Source: an uncultured Clostridium sp.
GTDB lineage: Bacteria; Bacillota; Clostridia; TANB77; CAG-508
DNA length: 11,050 nucleotides
Direction of reading: 5' to 3'
NCBI GenBank assembly: GCA_900555085.1
Contig: USJU01000047.1
Location: forward strand, 1 to 11,050
Position numbers and translations under genes: made by a program. The notes under the pieces were generated by a model. That model made no database searches. It was not told the DNA's origin and saw only the letters and a list, made by a program, of their open reading frames with translations. The first letter of the stretch is position 1. Each line of letters opens with the position of its first letter. Of this stretch, positions 6,782 through 11,050 are shown in pieces.

Positions 6782-7420
6782 ATGATAAAAAGAATAATAT
6801 TTGATTTAGATAACACATTAATAGAATGGAAAAATGAATACTGGGACGGGGTTGAAGAAGCTTTAAAGTTTGAACATATTAAATATACAAAACAAGATAT
6901 AAAAGATATTGAAAATGCTATGAATAAATATGAAAGTGAATATAATATATATACAAAAGAAAACATGCTAGAATGTATAAATAAATATATAAAAATTAAA
7001 GTTAATATGGAGTTTTTAGAAAAGTGTTTAGAACATTTTTCTAACTGTGCACCAAATAAAATGAATAAAGAAATATATGAAACTTTAGAGTATCTATCTA
7101 AAAAATATGAATTAGTAGTTCTAACAAATTGGTTTGAAAAGCAACAAGCTAAAAGATTAGAAACAGTAGGCATATTAAAGTATTTTAGTAAAGTATATGC
7201 ACCAGAAACATTCTTAATAAAACCAAATAAAGAAGCATTTATGAAAGCATGCCAAAATAAGCCAGAAGAAGCAGTAATGGTTGGAGACAGCTTAAAGGCT
7301 GATATAGAAGGAGCAATAAATGCAGGCTTAAAAGCCATATACATAAATAAAAATGTAGAAAAAAGCAGTAAAGATTATATAACTATAAATGAATTTTCGG
7401 AATTAAAAAATGTCTTATAA
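6782..7420 (+). CDS. HAD-superfamily hydrolase (phosphatase-like)
   Basis: A 212-residue soluble protein with all four haloacid dehalogenase motifs: FDLDNTL (nucleophile D8, acid D10), VLTN with T115, K147 in IKPNKEAF, and GDSLKADIEGA with D169 and D174. The helical cap inserted after motif I (about residues 16-85) marks subfamily IA, the phosphoglycolate phosphatase/YjjG/haloacid-dehalogenase-like group. Members usually hydrolyse small phosphometabolites through an aspartyl-phosphate; the substrate cannot be told here. An AGGGGG ribosome binding site at 6772-6777 supports the ATG. It starts 43 bases after the P-type ATPase, behind a hairpin with a weak U-tract, so it may be expressed partly by read-through. 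I see no separate promoter in that gap. Confidence 0.9.
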   Translation: MIKRIIFDLDNTLIEWKNEYWDGVEEALKFEHIKYTKQDIKDIENAMNKYESEYNIYTKENMLECINKYIKIKVNMEFLEKCLEHFSNCAPNKMNKEIYETLEYLSKKYELVVLTNWFEKQQAKRLETVGILKYFSKVYAPETFLIKPNKEAFMKACQNKPEEAVMVGDSLKADIEGAINAGLKAIYINKNVEKSSKDYITINEFSELKNVL

Positions 7421-7421
7421 G

Positions 7422-7433
7422 GTAGTATACTAC
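7422..7433. promoter_or_regulatory. Palindrome upstream of the trmB promoter (possible operator)
   Basis: GTAGTATACTAC is a perfect 12-bp palindrome, 1 base after the HAD stop and 3 bases before the trmB -35. It could be a regulator site. It lacks a U-tract and a loop, so it is not a terminator. No regulator is suggested by the neighbours. Confidence 0.3.
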
Positions 7434-7436
7434 TTA

Positions 7437-7465
7437 TTGATATTTCCTAAATAATGTTGTATAAT
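7437..7465 (+). promoter_or_regulatory. trmB promoter
   Basis: TTGATA (7437-7442), a 17-base spacer and a perfect TATAAT (7460-7465), 28 bases before the start codon. This makes trmB transcriptionally independent of the HAD gene. Confidence 0.85.
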
Positions 7466-7493
7466 GTCAAATATTGTATAGGGAGATAAAAAT

Positions 7494-8156
7494 ATGAGAA
7501 TTAGATTTAAAAAATGGGCTAGACCTGAATTAGAAGCAAGTAAATTTTATATAGATAACCCAGAAGATTATAAAGGTAAGTGGAGAGAACTTTTTAAAAA
7601 TCCAGAAGCACCTTTACATTTAGAACTTGGTTGTGGTAAAGGTACATTTATGGCAAAGCTTGCTACAAGAGATAGAAACGTAAACCATATAGCTATAGAT
7701 GTTGTTGATGCAATGTTAGGGTTAGCAAAAAGAAATATTGAGGCTGAATTTAAAGAAAATAATATGGAAATAGATAATGTATATTTAACAAGATTTGATA
7801 TTGAAAGAATACTTTTAATTATGGACAAAAAAGATAGTATAGATAGAATATATATTAATTTTTGCAATCCATGGCCTCGTGGAAAACATAGAAAAAAGAG
7901 ATTAACACATACAAGACAATTAGAAAAATATAAACAAATAATTAGTCCAAATGCAGAAATTTATTTTAAAACAGATGATGATGAATTATTTGAAGCAAGT
8001 TTAACATATTTTGAAGAAAGTGGGTTTAAAATTATAAAGAAAACTTACGACTTACATAGTGAAAATGCACCAGATAATATAATAACAGAACATGAAAAAA
8101 TGTTTTCAGAACAAGGAATAAAAATAAAAGCATTGATTGCAAAATGTAAAGAATAG
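7494..8156 (+). CDS. trmB: tRNA (guanine-N7-)-methyltransferase TrmB
   Basis: A 220-residue cytoplasmic enzyme that transfers a methyl group from S-adenosylmethionine to N7 of G46 in the variable loop of tRNAs. The SAM-binding loop is ELGCGKGTF at 44-52, with the ribose-binding acid in AIDVVDAML. The signature follows as FCNPWPRGKHRKKRLTH starting at F123, and the C-terminal NIITEHEKMF motif completes the family pattern. Length is typical of Firmicute TrmB. Most homologues I know carry Asp in the DPWP motif, whereas this protein has Asn125. A GGGAG site (7481-7485) supports the start. It sits alone between its own promoter and terminator. Confidence 0.95.
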   Translation: MRIRFKKWARPELEASKFYIDNPEDYKGKWRELFKNPEAPLHLELGCGKGTFMAKLATRDRNVNHIAIDVVDAMLGLAKRNIEAEFKENNMEIDNVYLTRFDIERILLIMDKKDSIDRIYINFCNPWPRGKHRKKRLTHTRQLEKYKQIISPNAEIYFKTDDDELFEASLTYFEESGFKIIKKTYDLHSENAPDNIITEHEKMFSEQGIKIKALIAKCKE

Positions 8157-8190
8157 AGCAATAAAATTAGATTGCTTTATTTTTTATTTA
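8157..8190 (+). terminator. trmB terminator
   Basis: AGCAAT (8157-8162) pairs with ATTGCT (8171-8176) around an 8-base loop, directly after the trmB stop. T-rich sequence follows (TTTATTTTTTATTTA). The stem is short but the U-tract is good. Confidence 0.7.
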
Positions 8191-8236
8191 TTGAATATAA
8201 AAAATTTTTTTGAAGAAAATAAAAATGGTGATGTGT

Positions 8237-9235
8237 ATGTTTATTCCAGATGCAATATATATGGAAGAAGAAATTGAAAATTATAAGCTTGGAAAAGAGC
8301 TTTTAGAAAAATATAAAGATGTTCCTAAAAAAATAATAGATAATCATAATAATATTGAAGAAATGAGGAAAAAGGAAAATTCGGAATTTGCAAAAATGAA
8401 AAGAAATTTAATAATAGGAACTAGAAAAACTCATAACTATGTAGAAAATCATAAGGTTTCAGATTATTTGGTACCGTATACATCCTCTGGTTGTATTGCA
8501 ATGTGTATGTATTGTTATTTGGTATGTAATTATAATAAATGTGCATATTTAAGGCTTTTTGTAAATAGAGAGCAAATGTTAGATAAAATTATAAAAAGAG
8601 CAAATAAAGCAGAAGAAGATTTATGCTTTGAAATCGGAAGCAATAGCGATTTAATTTTAGAAAATACGATAACAAATAATTTAGTTTGGACAATAGAAAA
8701 CTTTAAAAATTCTCCAAAAGGTAAATTAACTTTTCCAACGAAATTTGATATGGTGGATCCAATACTAGGATTAGACCATAAGGGAAAAGTAATAGCTAGA
8801 ATGAGTATAAATCCTACAGAAATTATAAATAAAGTTGAATTTGGAACCTCAAGATTAAAAGGCAGAATAGAGGCAATAAACAAGCTGGCAGAAGCGGATT
8901 ATCCTATTGGAATTTTAATTGCACCAATAATATTAGTAGAAAATTGGAAAGAACTGTACGAAAATCTTCTAAAAGAATTGCAAGAAAAACTAACAGAAAA
9001 AGCAAAGAAAAATGTATTTTTTGAATTAATATTTATGACATATAGTTATGTTCATAGAATGATAAATACCGAAGCTTTTCCAATGGCAGTAAATTTATAT
9101 GACACAGAGCTGATGACAGGAAGAGGAAAAGGAAAGTATATGTATAAAAAAGTAATAAGAGAAGATGCAGAAGTTTTTATGAAAGATATTATGCATAAAT
9201 ATTTTCCTAATAATAAAATTTTATATATTTCATAA
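8237..9235 (+). CDS. splB: Radical SAM protein, spore photoproduct lyase family
   Basis: The protein has the radical-SAM cluster motif CIAMCMYCY (cysteines at 8492, 8504 and 8513, spacing CX3CX2C), preceded by VPYTSSGC as in spore photoproduct lyase. Further family segments are FEIGSNSDL, TFPTKFDMVDPIL, RMSINPTEII, EFGTSRLKGRIEA and a final GKGKYMYKK. Characterised members reverse the spore photoproduct (a methyl-bridged thymine dimer) during germination using a [4Fe-4S] cluster and SAM. The catalytic hydrogen-donor cysteine of the Bacillus enzyme (FEAACTSD) aligns with a serine here. The start is uncertain: the frame opens at TTG 8210 with ATGs at 8225, 8231 and 8237. I chose 8237 because homologues begin near FIP and GGTGA at 8227-8231 can serve as ribosome binding site. 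It gives 332 residues. Family is certain; lyase activity is less so. Confidence 0.85.
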   Translation: MFIPDAIYMEEEIENYKLGKELLEKYKDVPKKIIDNHNNIEEMRKKENSEFAKMKRNLIIGTRKTHNYVENHKVSDYLVPYTSSGCIAMCMYCYLVCNYNKCAYLRLFVNREQMLDKIIKRANKAEEDLCFEIGSNSDLILENTITNNLVWTIENFKNSPKGKLTFPTKFDMVDPILGLDHKGKVIARMSINPTEIINKVEFGTSRLKGRIEAINKLAEADYPIGILIAPIILVENWKELYENLLKELQEKLTEKAKKNVFFELIFMTYSYVHRMINTEAFPMAVNLYDTELMTGRGKGKYMYKKVIREDAEVFMKDIMHKYFPNNKILYIS

Positions 9236-9275
9236 TTGAATAATTTATAGTAATTTGGAAAAAATTTATTTGAGT

Positions 9276-9297
9276 ATGGAATATACCATAATTATGG
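9276..9297. promoter_or_regulatory. Nested inverted repeats upstream of dps (possible operator)
   Basis: TATGG (9276-9280) and CCATA (9286-9290) form one inverted repeat. CCATAATTATGG (9286-9297) is a perfect 12-bp palindrome sharing the middle half-site. The ATAATTAT core resembles the PerR/Fur type of AT-rich operator, which often controls dps. The resemblance is partial and I could not place a convincing -35/-10 pair here. Confidence 0.4.
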
Positions 9298-9312
9298 AAA
9301 GAAGGTTTTATT

Positions 9313-9741
9313 ATGATTGAAAAATTAAACAAATTACTAAGCGATTTAAATGTGTTTTACCGTAAATTGCAAAATTACCACTGGAATGTAAAAGGACACG
9401 ATTTCTTTACAATTCATGCAAAATTAGAAGAATACTATAACGAAGTAAATGAACAAATAGATGAAATTGCAGAGCATATACTAATATTGAATGGACAACC
9501 TCTAGGAACAATGAAAGATTATATAAATACTTCAGATATTGAAGAAGCCAAAAATGAAAAAATAACATCTCAAGAAATATTTACAGAGGTTATAAAAGAT
9601 TTAGAAAAATTACTAGAAGATGTAAAACAAATAAAAAAATGTGCAGATGAAAATGAAGATTATCCAACATCAAGCTTAATGGATGAATATATAGAAAATT
9701 ATGGAAAAAAATTATGGATGCTGAAACAAATGAAACAATAA
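9313..9741 (+). CDS. dps: Dps-family mini-ferritin
   Basis: A 142-residue helical protein of the Dps group, which forms hollow dodecamers that oxidise and store iron with hydrogen peroxide and so protect DNA. The inter-subunit ferroxidase ligands are visible: H23 in NYHWNVKG, H35, D50 and E54 in DEIAEH. Their spacing (12, 15, 4) equals that of H31, H43, D58 and E62 in Listeria Dps. Length is close to the Firmicute norm. There is no long lysine-rich tail at either end, so DNA binding is not suggested. A GAAGG site (9301-9305) supports the ATG. The gene is monocistronic, with inverted repeats before it and a good terminator after it. Confidence 0.92.
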   Translation: MIEKLNKLLSDLNVFYRKLQNYHWNVKGHDFFTIHAKLEEYYNEVNEQIDEIAEHILILNGQPLGTMKDYINTSDIEEAKNEKITSQEIFTEVIKDLEKLLEDVKQIKKCADENEDYPTSSLMDEYIENYGKKLWMLKQMKQ

Positions 9742-9748
9742 AATAACT

Positions 9749-9776
9749 AGAATAGCTAATATGGCTATTCTTTTTC
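9749..9776 (+). terminator. dps terminator
   Basis: AGAATAGC (9749-9756) pairs with GCTATTCT (9764-9771) around TAATATG, followed by TTTTCTATT. Lies 8 bases after the dps stop. Confidence 0.88.
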
Positions 9777-9781
9777 TATTT

Positions 9782-9799
9782 CACACAAAACACACAAAA
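9782..9799. repeat. Tandem 9-bp direct repeat
   Basis: CACACAAAA occurs twice without a gap (9782-9790, 9791-9799), between the dps terminator and the -10 box of the candidate RNA. Its function is unknown and it may be chance in AT-rich DNA. Confidence 0.5.
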
Positions 9800-9827
9800 T
9801 GTAAATACTTTAGAAATAAATTAAATA

Positions 9828-9833
9828 TATAAT
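9828..9833 (+). promoter_or_regulatory. -10 box for the candidate small RNA
   Basis: A perfect TATAAT at 9828-9833 would start transcription near 9840, right at the GC-rich element. No good -35 lies 16-18 bases upstream (best TACTTT at 9806-9811), so this is only a partial promoter. Confidence 0.45.
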
Positions 9834-9839
9834 ATCAGA

Positions 9840-9926
9840 TTGTAGGTGCGGACGCCTCTGCCTGCCCACTTACGGAAACTAAAATTAATTTATATGAGTC
9901 ACTTGAAATATAGTGACTCTTTTTAT
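9840..9926 (+). ncRNA. Candidate structured leader or small RNA, family unknown
   Basis: An island of about 66% G+C (9842-9873, 21 of 32 bases) stands out in very AT-rich DNA. GTAGGTG (9842-9848) pairs with CACTTAC (9867-9873), one pair being G-U, closing an 18-base loop that may hold a further short helix. An A-rich linker and a strong terminator (9896-9926) follow. With a TATAAT just upstream, this would give a transcript of about 87 bases. It could be a stand-alone sRNA, or an attenuator/riboswitch for the ASCH gene that starts 85 bases beyond the terminator. It does not match riboswitch consensus motifs I can recall (fluoride, preQ1, guanidine, SAM, TPP, GEMM). Confidence 0.45.
9896..9926 (+). 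terminator. Strong intrinsic terminator after the candidate RNA
   Basis: GAGTCACT (9896-9903) pairs perfectly with AGTGACTC (9912-9919) around an 8-base loop, followed by TTTTTATAT. The nearest upstream gene (dps) already has its own terminator at 9749-9776, so this one implies another transcript starting in between. Confidence 0.88.
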
Positions 9927-10010
9927 ATAATTGCTTTGAGAATTATGAATAAAGAGAAAAATACATATCTGGAATTCATGCCAGAATATAAAAATAAAGG
10001 AGAAATATAC

Positions 10011-10346
10011 ATGATACATAGAATGAAATTAAATGAAAGCCCATTTGAAAGAATAAAAAATGGAACAAAAACAATAGAATTTAGGCTATATGATGAAAAA
10101 AGGCAACAAATAAAAGTAGGAGATAAAATAGAGTTTTCAAAATTACCGGATTTACAAGAAAAATTGTTAGTAGACGTTATCAAATTATATAGAGAGGATT
10201 CTTTTGAAAATTTATTTAGAAAACTATATAAAGATGAAGATGAAATAAAAAGAAAAACTAAATCAATGTACAAGTATTATTCTCCAGAAAAAGAGAAAGA
10301 ATATGGAGTTTTAGGTATTGAAATAAAATTGATAAAGATAATTTAA
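10011..10346 (+). CDS. ASCH-domain protein
   Basis: A 111-residue protein starting MIHRMKLNESPFERIKNG. It shows the pattern of small ASCH-fold proteins (PUA-like beta barrel): SPFERIKNGTKTIEFRLYD (residues 9-27), then KVGDKIEF, a helical insert, and the closing MYKYYSPEKEKEYGVLGIEIKL. ASCH proteins are thought to bind RNA or modified nucleosides; some related members hydrolyse N4-acetylcytidine. No specific substrate can be given. The reading frame is open further upstream, to about 9846, but that stretch covers the terminator at 9896-9926. The ATG at 10011 has a clear AAAGGAG site (9996-10002), so the short form is correct. The next gene begins 33 bases later on the same strand, possibly as an operon. 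Confidence 0.82.
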   Translation: MIHRMKLNESPFERIKNGTKTIEFRLYDEKRQQIKVGDKIEFSKLPDLQEKLLVDVIKLYREDSFENLFRKLYKDEDEIKRKTKSMYKYYSPEKEKEYGVLGIEIKLIKII

Positions 10347-10379
10347 GATCAAATTTTAAATAACAAAAGAGGTAAAAAG

Positions 10380-11050
10380 ATGAAAGAGAAAATAGCAATA
10401 ATTGTATCAGTTCTTATTATAATTGTATCAATATTTTTCTATAGTCTAATTGAAAATAATGATGACTTTGCACCATACGAATGTAAAGAGTACAATAAAG
10501 ATTATGAGTTAGGTACAGATGTATATGATTTATCCAAAATAAAAAATGAGCTAACGAATATAGCACAGGAGTACGAAAAAGGGCTAAAGTTAACCTTTAT
10601 TCAATACGATATAAATGAAAATAGCAAAACCACTATATTCCAATTTTATAAGGATGATTATAATGGAAAAAATAAAGCATGTTTACTTACTATGAATATT
10701 GACATTGATAAAAATAAAATGACAAAAATAAAGTATGAAAAAGGAAATGGAAAAAGAGTAACAGGATATTCTAATGAAATTAATTCATTAGAAAAAATAT
10801 CAGATTATATAAATCTAAATGAAAATATTATTGCTGGTGAAGATATAACATTATATAAAGATGGACAAAAGATTAAAAAGAATGATTTTGTTAAAAACAT
10901 CACTAATAATATAAATGCATATGTTTACAATGGCAATGGAGTGGTAACAGAGGTAAATGACGATAATATAATTTTTGAAAATCAATCAAATAATAAAAAA
11001 TATTCCATAGATATAAATAACGATTTAAAGTTTGTAAATGGAAGAACAAA
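10380..11050 (+). CDS. Membrane-anchored hypothetical protein (partial, 3' end outside window)
   Basis: ATG at 10380, preceded by AGAGG (10368-10372), opens a frame that continues to the window edge (223 codons). Residues 4-23 (KIAIIVSVLIIIVSIFFYSL) form a single N-terminal membrane anchor or uncleaved signal. The rest is polar and Asn/Lys/Asp-rich and should lie outside the membrane. A long segment from about residue 35 alternates short beta-prone stretches with acidic turns (YECKEYNKDY, KLTFIQYDIN, ITLYKDGQKI). I do not recognise a family. There is no lipobox cysteine directly after the hydrophobic stretch, so it is not an obvious lipoprotein. It follows the ASCH gene by 33 bases without a visible terminator and may be co-transcribed with it. 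Confidence 0.8.
   Translation, partial: MKEKIAIIVSVLIIIVSIFFYSLIENNDDFAPYECKEYNKDYELGTDVYDLSKIKNELTNIAQEYEKGLKLTFIQYDINENSKTTIFQFYKDDYNGKNKACLLTMNIDIDKNKMTKIKYEKGNGKRVTGYSNEINSLEKISDYINLNENIIAGEDITLYKDGQKIKKNDFVKNITNNINAYVYNGNGVVTEVNDDNIIFENQSNNKKYSIDINNDLKFVNGRT

Noticed and set aside
6438..7344. Minus-strand frames opposite the ATPase end and HAD gene
   Set aside because: They overlap two well-supported genes and read as hydrophobic low-complexity sequence from reversed Lys/Asn codons.
9782..9799. Start of a CRISPR-like or origin-like repeat array
   Set aside because: Only two adjacent 9-bp copies with no spacers and no DnaA boxes nearby.
9846..10010. Extended 166-residue form of the ASCH protein
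   Set aside because: The added N-terminus would be translated across a strong terminator hairpin and has no ribosome binding site, whereas ATG 10011 has AAAGGAG at the right distance and matches the family N-terminus.

Overview
This is an AT-rich window with AGGAGG-type ribosome binding sites, TTGACA/TATAAT promoters, many U-tract terminators, tRNA genes with encoded CCA ends and a spore-photoproduct-lyase-type gene. Together these suggest a low-GC, probably spore-forming Firmicute of the class Clostridia. I cannot name a species from the sequence.

Layout. Positions 1-912 hold the 5' part of a leftward ABC exporter gene and its promoter. Positions 950-1525 hold a leftward HEPN/nucleotidyltransferase (MNT) pair: the MNT gene is intact, but the HEPN gene has lost its 5' half at about 1525. 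From about 1525 to 3535 lies a decayed integrative element: a 5'-truncated C-terminal fragment of an unrecognised protein, a terminator, an excisionase-like gene and a tyrosine integrase with a one-base frameshift. The integrase abuts the 3' end of a leftward tRNA-His/tRNA-Gln pair, and a tRNA 3' end is a classic integrase target. The HEPN gene and the element fragment face away from each other and are both truncated at the same point, so I read that point as a deletion scar.

Positions 3799-6738 form a clear regulatory unit: promoter, yybP-ykoY (manganese) riboswitch with a visible antiterminator/terminator switch, and a P2A-type (SERCA-like) cation ATPase. It probably exports Mn2+ and/or Ca2+ when Mn2+ is high.

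Positions 6782-9741 carry mostly single housekeeping or stress genes separated by terminators: a HAD hydrolase, trmB (tRNA m7G46 methyltransferase), a radical-SAM spore photoproduct lyase family protein that seems to lack the usual hydrogen-donor cysteine, and a Dps mini-ferritin behind nested inverted repeats. The Mn2+ ATPase, the lyase homologue and Dps fit a metal/oxidative/DNA-damage stress theme, but they are separate transcription units.

Positions 9800-9930 hold a short GC-rich structured element with its own -10 box and a strong terminator, an unidentified candidate sRNA or riboswitch. It precedes an ASCH-domain gene and a membrane-anchored hypothetical protein that runs off the right edge. 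The most unusual items are the unidentified RNA, the HEPN/element deletion scar and the serine in the lyase active site.
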